64,000 nucleotides of DNA from Paralvinella palmiformis. Its lineage: Eukaryota; Annelida; Polychaeta; Terebellida; Alvinellidae. Below, in pieces: positions 24,059-35,219 of this stretch (position 1 is its first letter; every line of letters begins with the position of its first letter). The position numbers and the translations under genes are program-made. Location: positions 52,501 to 116,500 of the forward strand of contig JAODUP010000462.1 in assembly GCA_025642065.1 (NCBI GenBank), written 5' to 3'. The notes beneath the pieces were generated by a model. That model was not told the origin of the DNA. It saw nothing but the letters and a program-made list of their open reading frames with translations, and did not search any database.

Positions 24059-25073
24059 TCACATAATGACACTTATGTAATCCACTACACTTGATCAGAG
24101 TTAAGCAAACGAGTGGGCCGAAAATCCAACAGTCGCACTGATGATACTCAGTCAGCCATCGTTCACCGCTCTACCGGCTCAGCCAGGAACCATTTACGCG
24201 TCTAATCAACTTGTGACTTGACTCTGATAAACTGATCAAAATATAGCCCATGGTTACCTCAGAGTTATAGAATCAGCGAGGACATGTAATATTATTAAAC
24301 AATAAATATTATAAACGATATGCCAGTTGTATAAATCCAGCCACAACCTGGGAATACAGATGAACCCGCTAAAGATGGTCAGTTGTGTCCTCGGCGCAGT
24401 TCTCAAGCCCCAACCATTTCGAGCGTCATAAATCTTGTCAACAGACATTATGGATAAAATACTTAATGAAAAGCACAAACACGCATTAATCTATGTAAAA
24501 CACCTGACCCCATGCTACACATCACAACTACAGCTGACGCCCAATTCTGCGATAAACATTTGAATGATGAGGCCTGGGGATGTCTTATTATCCGAGTCTG
24601 CGCGCCGCAAACTCAGATAAGAAGACCTCCCTACGTGGCAGAGGTCGGCCAATAAACAGCATTTCTTCGAATAACTATCACTTTTGTGGCTAAGCGTGTG
24701 TTAAGGACTCGGATCCAAGTCCAATTCACGCGTCTCTATGTCAAGGAAATCAAATAAAACACGACGTCAGAACCGCTGGATGCTGGCCTCAGCTGTCTTA
24801 GTTATAATAATAACAATAATATCCCCTGAATGGCAGTTGCTAATGCGCCTAGCTACCGGAGTAAGAAAGAGGCAGAAGGGCAGATTACTGTAATTTAATG
24901 CTCCCTCGCAGGGAATATGACATATTTCGGCGAGAAACTCTTCATAGTGAGCTGACTGGATATTTAAAAAAAAACACCTCTTCCTATTACATTGCGGTCA
25001 GGGATGATTAAATCTGCCCTCCGCATGTCATAACCGTAAGTGTAAGTACAAGCAAGCGAATCAGATGTGAAAT

Positions 25074-25172
25074 GTTGATGTTTCACGACCTGCAAAAAAG
25101 AAATGGGGCGAAATGAAAGATGAAACACCCGTCAGACCTACCCAGACCCGGATTACAGGTTAGTCACAGTTG
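25074..25172 (-). mobile_element. SINE family A fragment
   Basis: Minus-strand piece with body GTGTTTCATCTTTCATTTCG and the adjoining GGTCTGACG; both head and tail are damaged. It lies just upstream of the LINE remnant. Confidence 0.55.
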
Positions 25173-25294
25173 TTCTGAGGACTGTTTAAATTTGTCTGGT
25201 GAACAAAAATGGCGACTATTGACAATCATAAGTCAGGAAGTACTGTTTTTTTGTTGTTGTTGCTTATAGTTTTTCTTGAAAGATGCACATATCC

Positions 25295-25665
25295 TGAAAA
25301 ATAGTCGAAAATGTGATCATATCATCCCAATTCTACAAATCCTAGATTGGCTATCTGTTAGACAGTGTATTCATTTCAAGATTTTATTAACGACTTACTT
25401 TTAAATCTATCAATCACATGGCACCTAATTATCTGTGTGAACCGGTGTCCATTAGAAAGTATCCACAAAAACTCAGGTCATCCAACAAGATACTATTGCG
25501 GGTGCCAGTGACTCGGCTAAAGTCGTATGGTGATTGTGTGTTACAGCTTTGTGGAATAGGTTGCCAGCGGATATCAGAAATGCATCGTCTCTTGAACAGT
25601 ATAAATATATTCTGAAAACACACCTGTTCAAGGTTGCTTTCACAGGTAAAAATTTTGATTATCGT
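25295..25665 (+). pseudogene. LINE (non-LTR) reverse transcriptase C-terminal remnant
   Basis: Decayed 3' end of a non-LTR retrotransposon reverse-transcriptase frame. Pieces in successive frames read HIIPILQILDWLSVRQCIHF, then a MAPNYL...LRSSNK...VPVTRLKSYGD segment, then ALWNRLPADIRNAS and LEQYKYILKTHLFK. The order (W-L-V-R-x-R/C-I-x-F-K-I-L, then M/L-A-P-x-Y-L, L-R-S-S, V-P-x-x-R-x-K-x-Y-G, W-N-x-L-P-x-x-I-R, F/Y-K-x-x-L-K-T-H-L-F) is the familiar tail of jockey-group type LINE reverse transcriptases. At least one in-frame stop (after LLTTYF) and frame changes show it is dead. No upstream catalytic domain is present. Confidence 0.85.
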
Positions 25666-25776
25666 TCAAATCCCTCAATAGCTTTTACGGACATTATTAT
25701 TTGGGGTATCACTGTATAAGGTCTTTGATTGGCTCTTGCTAGTAAGGACGCTTTATTAAATCTACATCATCATTAT

Positions 25777-25778
<2 letters not shown>

Positions 25779-25836
<58 letters not shown>
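25779..25836 (+). repeat. (AT)n microsatellite after the LINE remnant
   Basis: Perfect AT run of about 58 bp following the decayed LINE end, possibly grown from its tail. Confidence 0.97.
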
Positions 25837-25839
<3 letters not shown>

Positions 25840-26255
25840 TTTTATATTATAAAAATAACATATTAGGAAATAATACAAGAAAATGTTGCTGAAATGAACT
25901 TATTCATTTATATAGACCATGGCAGTCACATGACCTAGCGTGTGGATCCGGTACCAACACCCCCTCCCCCACCAATGCTACCTACAATAACTTTGGCGAA
26001 CACAAACGAGCTGCTATTGAGCAAGCGGCAACCAATGTATCCGTGGTGATGTAACAATTATACGGTATCCCGGAGGATGATATGGCTAGGCTGGGGAGAT
26101 GTGAACAAATTAAACTGATGTTTTCTGAAGGAATTGGCACAGACACTGAGAGTGAGATGATCAACAGAAGCTCTTAATGGACGACCCCAGGAGACAATGG
26201 GGAAACTCGGTGAACCAATCAACCTATATTATAGTGGTATGAATGGGTTAGATCA

Positions 26256-26440
26256 GTGTGTGTGTGTGTGTGTGTGTCCCTGTGTGCGCGTGTGTGTCTG
26301 TCTCCCTGTGATTATGTGTCCCCCCTCTCTCTCTTCTGTCTATGTATGTGTTTGTTTGTCTCCCTGTGTGTATGTGTGTGTGCCCCCCCCCCTCTCTCTC
26401 TGTGTCCGTGTCTGTCTGTCTGTCTCCCTGTGTGCATGCG
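26256..26440 (+). repeat. TG/TCTC/CCTGTG complex low-complexity tract
   Basis: Imperfect TG, TC and GTCTGTCTCCCTGTGTG units. Two overlapping open frames here are repeat artefacts. Confidence 0.9.
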
Positions 26441-26686
26441 TGCAGATATCTATCTCTGTCTAATAAGATTGAAATCGTACAGATTTGTCAGTCTTTATCG
26501 GAGAACCCGAAATGTTCACAAACATGTTTGCCAAATGGCTTTAATCAGTACTGAGGTGAGGCCTAATTCAGTATAATTACAACTTGACATCAGTAATCAA
26601 TCAACTTTCAATTTAAACCAGTCACGTGACAACAAACTCTAATTTAAAGTTGTCTAATAACAGTCAACAAACTACGGGAAGCGGGT

Positions 26687-26890
26687 CACACACACACACA
26701 CACACGCACACACACACACGTACATGCTCGCAGACACAAATGCACACGAAATTTTGTGCTATTTATATTCATGTACCTCAGTCTCTTGATATGCAGACCA
26801 CCCTGGAGAGCCCACCCACCCGCGTGCCCACACAGGAACACACACGCACACACATACACACATACCTAAACACACATGCACACGGATACA
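26687..26890 (+). repeat. CA-rich tracts
   Basis: CA 26687-26725 and CA/CATA-rich 26829-26890, unique sequence between. Confidence 0.9.
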
Positions 26891-26928
26891 CACCATACTA
26901 TACATTTAATATCAATCATATCATTATT

Positions 26929-27231
26929 GGTTTGGTTTTAGCCTCTATGTTGGAGTGATTGAGAAACCTCCTCCCCCACCACTCACAGGGGAGAAGTACG
27001 GAAAGATGGAGCCGAAATACCCTGAGGGTGGTCACTGCCAGAGTGTTTTGCGTCCTCAGGGGGTTTTTAACGTCCCCCTTTATTTTAAATAATTCAGTGG
27101 AGACGGCAGCGCCATTTAACGTGAGCCAAGAAATTAATCCCTGGAAAAGTTTCCACCTCCTACGGGGTTCGAACCTGTGACCGTTGGCACCAAGTGCCGG
27201 GTGCTTAACCGCTAGGCCACCGGAGCTCACT
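26929..27231 (-). mobile_element. SINE family D with target-site duplication
   Basis: Minus-strand element, about 303 bp. The head reads GGTGGCCTAGCGGTTAAGCA with a GGCACTTGGTGCC arm, then the perfect B box GGTTCGAACCCCG. The body runs through TTTCCAGGGATTAATTTCTT, GGGACGTTAAAAACCCCC and CCTGAGGACGCAAAACACTC. The direct repeat atatcattatt (26918-26928 and 27232-27242) is an 11-bp target-site duplication. It is unlike families A-C and well preserved. Confidence 0.88.
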
Positions 27232-28684
27232 ATATCATTATTAATATTATATTGAGTTATATACCAGGCTGTGAGATGGCCAGACCACCCATCTACAGTC
27301 CCCGCCCCACACACACACACACACCGACACACAATCAACAACACGTTGCAGGTTCTAACCAATTATCAGTCTAACACACAATATAACAACCGATCTTTAC
27401 TAACATCAAACAAGAACACGTACTTATTGTACACGGCACAATAATCAGAACGCGATACACCGCAACAGATAGCTGTACAGGATGTAAAAGAACAACAGCA
27501 ACAACTACAACAACAACAGCTACTTAGAAATCAAACTGATAAGCTAATTTGTGATAAAAGGGAAAACGGCCGAAAATCAGTCTTTTATCAGGAGGGTCAT
27601 CTTATTTCCTGTGAGGAAGTGGCCGATAAGAAAGTAAAGCAAGGAGAGTAAAATTTAATTTATACTCCTTGAAGTGTTGTGATGGTTGATAAGATTATAT
27701 GACCTCTGGACAAATAGACACAACAAAAGATGACCTGGTCATGACTGTGAAAACAGGCTAATAATGGCTAAAAGAGAACTAAAAAAACGCTTTATGAGTG
27801 GGTGAGTGAGTGAATGAGTGAGTGAGTAAGTGAGTACGACAGTGGGACCAATTCCAAGCTGTTAAGCTATACAAGTAGCATTGTGTCCTGCTAGAATGCT
27901 GCCGCTTGCCAAAGCTCACTCAACAGCCTCGACGCATCTTAATCCCCTCAGCTGTAGGTCAGTGGGTATATGGCACGTGGTCAGTCAGATAAACACGAAG
28001 TACGTGGGAACAATTACGTCACCCACGGGCATTTGTATGTGCGGAGAGGGTGATGCTCTATTGGCCCAAAACCTAACACCAACAGAAACTCAACGGTGCC
28101 CCGGGAACAAATCCCCCACCCACAATAATTGTAAAGAATGAAATGAAAAGTGCTCAAAACACATACAAACCTAAAATACAAATTTACACCCCCCCACACA
28201 CACACACAGCAGCAGCATCCCGGGGAGTCTGCAGTTAAATCCCTCCAGATAAAAAGCTAAACTTTTGAATATTTATAGGCTTGCCGCCAGAGTAGAGTCT
28301 GTGGTATTTAGTGCTGGCTAATCTCCGCAATAACTGTCGTCAACCAGCCACAGTGTGTCCGATAGGTTTAAATGGCTGACATAATGTTATATAGTCTATA
28401 TACTGTAATGTTAGTATGGCTTTATTTGTGTAAAGACAAGGCTAGGTCAGACGCTGACCCTGTAAGTTAGATAGCCGGTAACATCACAGGGACACCACGG
28501 AACTGGGCCAACAAACAGCAATCGTACGGCATCAGCCATGATATAACATCAACCTTCGTGTTGACGTTCTAAGAACCGGCCAACCGTCTTTTATAACGAC
28601 CACTTCGTGACAGTTGTTATAGTTAGGAGGCACTCTTTTATAACTCCTGGGACAGCGGTTTATCATGGGAAAATCGTTACATCA

Positions 28685-28935
28685 GTTGACACAAGTGATA
28701 TACAACATGACACAGTGTGATATAACACCTGACACATACCGTCACTGTGATATACTATCTGATACATACTGTGATATACCATTTGATACATAGTGATAAA
28801 CCACCTGAAAATGTGATATACCACTTGACACACACCGACTGTGGTATACTACAGGACAGTGCAACAAACCAACTACGGTCATACAATGTGATATACCACC
28901 TGACACAATATGATATACCTCCCGTCACATCGTGC
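28685..28935 (+). repeat. Degenerate minisatellite (GTGATATACCACCTGACACA-like)
   Basis: About nine diverged copies of TGTGATATACCACCTGACAC, 17-30 bp apart. No coding pattern. Confidence 0.8.
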
Positions 28936-29095
28936 TCTATCACTATACCATCTTAAATCTATCTTTTATCTAAATATACAAAAAAAACACAACACAGCCC
29001 TATATACTAGTATATCACCCAACCTTTCCTTGTACTACCCCCCACCGTTGCACACCACCCAAATATGAACCCATCTTTACACTAGCACACCCACA

Positions 29096-29227
29096 GAGCG
29101 CATCCATGGTCTAACTGATGGGGCGTTGGATCACCGATCACTACCACCTGTGTTCGAATTTCGGGCTGGGCATATCGGAAGGGTGTTTCATCTTTGACTT
29201 CGCTTCATTACCCCTGGAGGTCGCTGA
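29096..29227 (+). mobile_element. SINE family A (head type 1), 3' truncated
   Basis: Head CATGGTCTAACTGATGGGGC, ATCACTACCACCTGTGTTCG, body to CCCCTGGAGGTCGCT, then breaks off into AAAAGTACTG. The tail is missing. Confidence 0.8.
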
Positions 29228-30267
29228 AAAGTACTGAAAAATATGATTATCATGATTAATACGGAAGTATCGAACGACCACGACTGGTACTGTTATACGT
29301 AAGTATCAAGTTACACTGGGAACTGATGTGTACGTGTACACTTCCCCAATATAAGCCTGTACGTAAACTGACACAGTTAACTGACACACGATCTGAGCGA
29401 TACTTACACGAGTGAGTAAGTTGGTGAGTCAGTGAGTCCGTGAATATGGCTCAATGGCATAACATTTCACTTGGTTTCACCTTTTTATTTCCATCTTTCA
29501 CGTAACGGGAAACATAATTGGCCAATTATAACTCCTAACCTACGAAGGGGGGAGGGATGGGGGTAGGCGTTCAGTGGCAGTGCTAATAATCTTGGCTGTC
29601 TTAAATCAAAACCTAGTCTCAACCAGCGCAATACTCTACCAACTAGGCTAATCAGTGCTCCCTCTAATGTAAACAATACCAGACAGTAATCATCCCTTTA
29701 ACAATTAAAACGATTCTTTGGATATTTTAATCTTATTATGAAATATATAATTCCTTATTAAAATTGGAGACTAAATATAGTCATTTAATATTTTAAGTTT
29801 ACCAAAGCTTTGATTTTATTAAACGGTAACGATATTAAAATACGTGGATATTTCAATTGCGCATACGCAGAAATTCAAATCCCGAGCAGCAATCGGATGC
29901 CATATGAGGCATCTTGATGAATATACGATTCTGTTCGATTTCACTCGTCAAAGTCCTGTCGCCGAGTGTTGTATACTGACGTCATCAAGATGTGTGCGTT
30001 TTGGTATGATTCAGCTTGGTTATGCATGGAAGCGGGTATTGGCCACCAAAAAATCACTAAACTCTCCGTTTAGTATAAGTTGTCGTCATATAAACATTCC
30101 AATTACTACGTCACATCCTGCTGATCGTTGACGTCGACAATACGGTGACTGTCAGAACGTAGAATTTGGATTCAGCTTTACCGTCGGATCGCAATGTGTA
30201 TCCTGGATTCCTCGGGATCAACCATCATACAAAAGAAAAGGGTTGGGTATGTAATATGGATATTGGA

Positions 30268-30470
30268 CCCCCCCCCCCCGTGATCTAATTGGCAGCGCGC
30301 TGGACCACAGATCACTACCACCTGAGTTCGAATCTCGGCGTGGGCCTATCTGAAGGGTGTTTAATCTTTGACTTGGCTTCATTACCTTTGGAGGTCGCTC
30401 GGCCCATTTAGCCTACTGTGTCCACAAAAGTGGCCGTAAAATATCAATCATCATCATCATCATCATCATC
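30268..30470 (+). mobile_element. SINE family A (head type 1), full copy
   Basis: Head TGATCTAATTGGCAGCGCGC, B box GAGTTCGAATCTCGG, the full body, then (ATC)n. The first bases of the head are replaced by a poly-C run, so the 5' end is uncertain. Confidence 0.88.
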
Positions 30471-31369
30471 AATACGTACATTACGTAGATACCAACTTAC
30501 TTCGTTGTACGTGTCACATCCGGTCATGTAGCTCCAAACCGTATCAGTATCGCAAGTAGTAATGTTTGTAAATAATTAAACAAACAACAAACAGAATCTT
30601 TTACAATCATCGATCATTCAGTAATACGCCATCCCTTCCCAGAGATAGACAAACATTGCGCAATCAAATTTAAATTATTTACGTAGCAACCGTCGGCCGG
30701 ATTCTCGCAGATGTACCCGGATGTGGTTCAAATCTTCCTGACCTCGTGACATTAGCGGCCTATCGACAGGGTGAGAAACTGTCCTATTAGGTAGAGTACT
30801 CTCGTTTGTAAACCCTTTCTGTTGGCCCACTGACTAGTATATGAGGACATGTTTATTAACTGATGACAAATAAAAATAATTACTATAGCAAATATCTGGA
30901 CAATAAGTTCTGATTAAAAATGTGAAGAACATAGATAATTGTAATGTAAGAACATAGATATTGATAATGGGATAAGAATGTTCAAGACAATAGAGTTTTT
31001 ATACATAGTGTTGATCTATTATTTGGTTTATTATATAATCAAAGGAACGTCTTCAATATAAACAATGTGCTTCTGACATTCTCCCTTTGGACATTATACC
31101 AGTTTAAGTTTATAAAATGATATAACTACGTACGATCAGGGATAAACGCACCAATCAATCAATCAACCAATCAATCTGATATAAGATGATGCTGGATAGG
31201 ACAAGACCAAATCGGATAACATTTCAAATCATTAGTGTTTATTCTGCGACGATGTCAACAAATATTCACGAATGATTGGTTATTGGAAGGACAACGGATT
31301 GCTGGCTAGCACAAGGCGTGACCTATCATTAGGTACGTCAGTGTTTGTGAAAGACGGACAAACATCATG

Positions 31370-31533
31370 TCAAAACTTGTCACCTGTCTAATCTGGTCAT
31401 GGGTCACTCCCGTACTATGGTAAATCCCAGTGTTATTTGTGTCTGGGGAATGTTTCATCCTATAACAAAATTCTAGATATTAGCTTCTCCGCTCTTTATC
31501 CATGGCGAGACTTGTATTAGACTATAAATAAAG
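31370..31533 (+). mobile_element. SINE family B, 3' part, running into the CACT array
   Basis: Family B body (GTGTCTGGGGAATGTTTCAT; TTATCCATGGCGAGACTTGT) ending ACTATAAATAAAGCACTCAC and continuous with the 281-bp CACT array. The head is not clearly visible. Confidence 0.6.
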
Positions 31534-31814
31534 CACTCACTCACTCACTCACTCACTCACTCACTCACTCACTCACTCACTCACTCACTCACTCACTCAC
31601 TCACTCACTCACTCACTCACTCACTCACTCACTCACTCACTCACTCACTCACTCACTCACTCACTCACTCACTCACTCACTCACTCACTCACTCACTCAC
31701 TCACTCACTCACTCACTCACTCACTCACTCACTCACTCACTCACTCACTCACTCACTCACTCACTCACTCACTCACTCACTCACTCACTCACTCACTCAC
31801 TCACCCACTCACTC
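31534..31814 (+). repeat. (CACT)n tetranucleotide array, about 70 units
   Basis: About 281 bp of perfect CACT/ACTC units with one interruption (cacccac near 31803). The longest pure microsatellite in the window, starting exactly at the tail of the family B SINE. Confidence 0.97.
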
Positions 31815-31937
31815 GACACACCATTAGACACAAGCCATTTAAAATGCCTTACTAATTACCAGTAGCTCACGTGGTACTCCAATGTTCTTGTAGCTATTTC
31901 CGTTTTCATAATCCAATTTTACGGTCAGTAATCTTTC

Positions 31938-31960
31938 TCTCTTTCTCTCTCTCTCTCTCT

Positions 31961-32013
<53 letters not shown>

Positions 32014-32043
32014 CGCGCGCGCGCACACACACATACACATACA
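31938..32043 (+). repeat. Composite CT/TA/TG/CG/CA microsatellite
   Basis: (CT)n followed by an unbroken 80-bp alternating pyrimidine-purine tract (31964-32043): TA, TG, CG, then CA steps. Confidence 0.95.
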
Positions 32044-33803
32044 AATACTCCAAAACGATGTTGTTAGTTTATTGAAAGTTTGTTAATGAAAGCACTACAA
32101 CATCGTAGTATCATTCAAATGTATCACAAAATCTATGCGACGAGAGAGGTCAGCAAGGTCCCCCCCCCTCCCCCCGCCACATGTCAAACTCTCGTACACC
32201 ATTTGGTAGCTTATTAGAGGTAGTGGTACCGCATCCGTATTCTTTTTGACATTTCAGATGCAATAACAACATTTACTTTCAAACCCAAAGCCGTCACAAT
32301 CTGGGAACGAGCCAGACCAATACCATTAGAATGTTTGAGCACCCAACACCAAAATAGAAGGGTTCAGTGGGTCTCCGCGCATCACTGGATAAAGTCAAAT
32401 CTGATACCAAAACCAACTCCGATATCAGACACAGTAAAATACAAGTGTTCTTCAAATCGTTACACTCGTCTTATTCACGGTAAGAAGCTACGCGCAGTGT
32501 TACTTTCCATTGAAGTACAAACGCTGTACTAAACAGAACTAGATAAAGACGCGCTGAAAACATGTTAACCTTCACTCGTTAACATGGCAGCGAGAACTTC
32601 AGTACCTCTTACCATACACCAACTAGAACGAGGAACACAACAACAGTCACTGCAACAACAAGTCACAACAACAACACTTGCCAGCTTCGGGAAGTGTGAA
32701 GAGCGCCTATTGGCTGTCTCTGAACCAATGATTCTCACTATTACTACCCTCCGCCCCCGCTATACGATATGTTACTTAACGATGGCGATATGTTATCGTT
32801 ATGAAATAACGGCCAACAGGTGACAGACATATTGATAAACAAAAACAGTTGGATGAAGGCTTCTAAAATATGTATGACCTTTGAAAACGGATCACCCCTA
32901 AGTGTAATGGACAGAGGCGGCCCCAACATGATGAATGATATAGTGTCATGACCGCACTCTGACCCGACCTAGAACGAATCCCCGAAAAACAACATCCTAC
33001 CAAACCCCTCCGGGTAATTATTTTCCACCCACACGAAATTGCGACCACGATTTTTAAAACGAAGTCCCAAGATGGATTATGGCGGGTTTAACTCTTCCGG
33101 TGATCCTGTTGATTGTCAAAACGTATACATGGTAAGTCACCGGTTGGTCTGTTCGGCTGAGTGGGTAGTGCGTTTATACTGGAGTTCGACTGATTGCTGA
33201 GTTCCATTTTGTGTAACAATAGACGCTATCACTTTACGATGCCATTCGATATCTAACAGAACCATGACATTAACGTCTGTGGTATAATCAAGTCTCCCGC
33301 AAACTACCCCCCCCCCCAATGGGATGGGGTATAATATTTACCTTTAGCCGTCATTGTTAAAACAATGGCTCTGTTAAAAATATTCCGTCGCAGTTTATTT
33401 ACTGGATCTGTTCCGTTACCAAAACTCTTTTGTCTCCAAAGCCACTTCCGCTGGATGGACGTTCTTCCAGCGGCAATTCCCTTCGAGAACTTATTTTAAA
33501 AGATATCCTTCTTTAGTGTGCACCGGAATGATAACACTTTTCTACCATCTCCTTTCCAACGATAACAGTTTTATTCGGCTTCGAGCAATCGCCAGTTATA
33601 GACGTCTGCTTTGTTTAAGCTCGATCAGCAATAAAACAACGATTGTATTCAAGACGAAAACAACCCTAGCGAAAACAAGCCAGTATTTGACAACAACAAC
33701 AAAAAACAACAACAACAACGTTTTTTTTCGGGTGGGACTCGACTCATCCCATCGGAGGATAGGGAAAGGTTACCCTAGACAGCCTCCACTCCACAATACT
33801 TAC

Positions 33804-34292
33804 TTGCTATAAATGACATTGTTGTCATTAATTGGCTGACTTGGACCATTATGTTGAGGACTACCGTCGTCCTCCTCCTCTCCTGGCGTCTGTTCGTTGT
33901 CGGCTGATGGTAGCTGCTGTATGGTGACGATCTGTGGTAGGGGTCTCTCGCCGGTCGTACCCTGAGAACTCCTTCTCGCTCGCCGATTAGCGACCGTGGC
34001 CAGCGTGTTATACTTGCTGATCGGGATCTTATACTGGAAGGACAGCTGCTGAGGCTGCGGGTCGTCATCGCCGTCTTCCTTATTCCTGATGATCGTCGTC
34101 GGCTTGCCATTCGTCCACACCACCATCATGCTCTCCTTCGGGTTCGGTGGCGAGATCAGCGGATGTAGGCGACTCATCGTGTAGGAACTGTGCCGCGAGC
34201 GGACGGCTCCTCCCTCATCAAGTGTTCGGGCGAAATTGCGAATCGTCGATGTCACTTGTCGGCACGCGGTGGGGCTAAACGAGCCTGGCGAG
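33804..34292 (-). CDS. Unidentified coding exon on the EVI5 strand, inside the 44-kb intron
   Basis: An open frame of 183 codons (33800-34351) on the minus strand, far more GC-rich and protein-like than its surroundings. Going downstream it reads a basic/serine-rich start (SRHSSYTMSRLHPLISPPNP), a compact segment (MMVVWTNGKPTTIIRNK), a Gln/Pro stretch, a second segment (LSFQYKIPISKYNTLATV), a basic RRARRSS motif and an acidic tail (GEEEDDGS...NVIYSK). I do not recognise the family. The consensus donor AA|GTAAGT lies at 33804 in phase 2; without splicing the frame stops at TAA two codon positions later. Candidate acceptors before 34292 (CGCAG), 34274 (TTTAG) and 34187 (CACAG) are all in phase 2, so each gives a symmetric exon of 489, 471 or 384 bp that would fit between the flanking EVI5 exons. 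It could be an EVI5 cassette exon, an exon of a nested gene, or the 3' end of one. The 5' part overlaps an old SINE. Confidence 0.5.
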
Positions 34293-34425
34293 CTGCGGCG
34301 TTGAACGGGCGAAGTGATGGATGAAACAGCCGTCAGACATAGCCAGGCCAAGATTTAAACCCTGGTGCTGCTGGTGAAGGTCGTCATCGAGCGTTATCCA
34401 GAAATCGTGAGGAACGGTCAGCCTT
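34240..34425 (-). mobile_element. Old SINE family A (head type 2) overlapping the unidentified exon
   Basis: Reverse complement follows the family A type-2 sequence: AGCACCAGGGTTTAAATCTT, GGCCTGGCTATGTCTGACGG, CTGTTTCATCCATCACTTCG, CTCGTTTAGCCCCACCGCGT, then GACAAGTG (compare GGTTCAAACCCCGGCCGGGC, TGTTTCATCTTTCACTTCGC, CCCATTTAGCCTACCATGTG, CAAAAGTGGCCG). Diverged, but collinear over about 170 bp. Its 3' half lies inside the open frame. Confidence 0.65.
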
Positions 34426-34658
34426 AATGTTATGGTTGATGGCCATATATTGGTGAGGTAACGCACGGTAATTGAGTGACTGCCTGGTGACACACTGACA
34501 CATACGGGTAGTCACCGATGGAAGAAGACACTGTTTGACACTGATAGATCAATGTATATTCCGACAAGGTCTTGTGTAGCTGATTAGAAGTCAAACATTT
34601 TGATAGAAAAGGCACCAAGTCAGAGATGATATATCCGATGTTAAACTGTGTATCCTAC

Positions 34659-34698
<40 letters not shown>

Positions 34699-34942
34699 TC
34701 ACATATACATACCCCAAGTGTATAGGTATTATGGGAGTTTGATTATTCTGACTACTATTTGTAATCACCCTCATCGTTGTATACATGTATACATATGTAC
34801 ACGTGCGTGTGGGCGACATCGTCATCCCCGTTGTAATTTACTTTCTGTTTCCGTTGTTCATTGACGTTTACTCAATCAATGAGGGAATCTGACGGGAAGT
34901 ACCACTCTGCGTACCACCTATACACCCAATGTCACCCTCTAC

Positions 34943-34978
34943 CCCCCCCCCCACACACACAGAGATATAGATAGATAA

Positions 34979-35053
<75 letters not shown>

Positions 35054-35165
35054 GTTCTCCAAACACTTCACTTTCCAACGATTCAATAGCACGTCGATAA
35101 ACGTTCTAGTACCGGATCGTTGACCATCCTGAATGTCAGTCATGGATCGTGTCTGTACCCCACCC

Positions 35166-35203
<38 letters not shown>

Positions 35204-35219
35204 ATGTATATGTGTGTGA
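34943..35219 (+). repeat. poly-C, AG, (GACA)n and CT/TG microsatellites
   Basis: C-run 34943-34952, AG 34980-35010, GACA 35011-35054, then CT 35165-35191 and TG to 35219. Confidence 0.93.

Noticed and set aside
27173..27228. Real tRNA gene
   Set aside because: A and B boxes are good, but the 3' side continues into a 200-bp body and the whole is bracketed by a target-site duplication: a SINE head. The same holds for the other tRNA-like heads.
26916..27362. 148-codon minus-strand open frame
   Set aside because: It runs through the family D SINE and a CA tract; no protein family pattern.
33775..34110. Second minus-strand open frame overlapping the unidentified exon (Arg/Ser-rich)
   Set aside because: Shadow in another frame of the 33800-34351 coding block; low-complexity RSRS composition and no splice logic.
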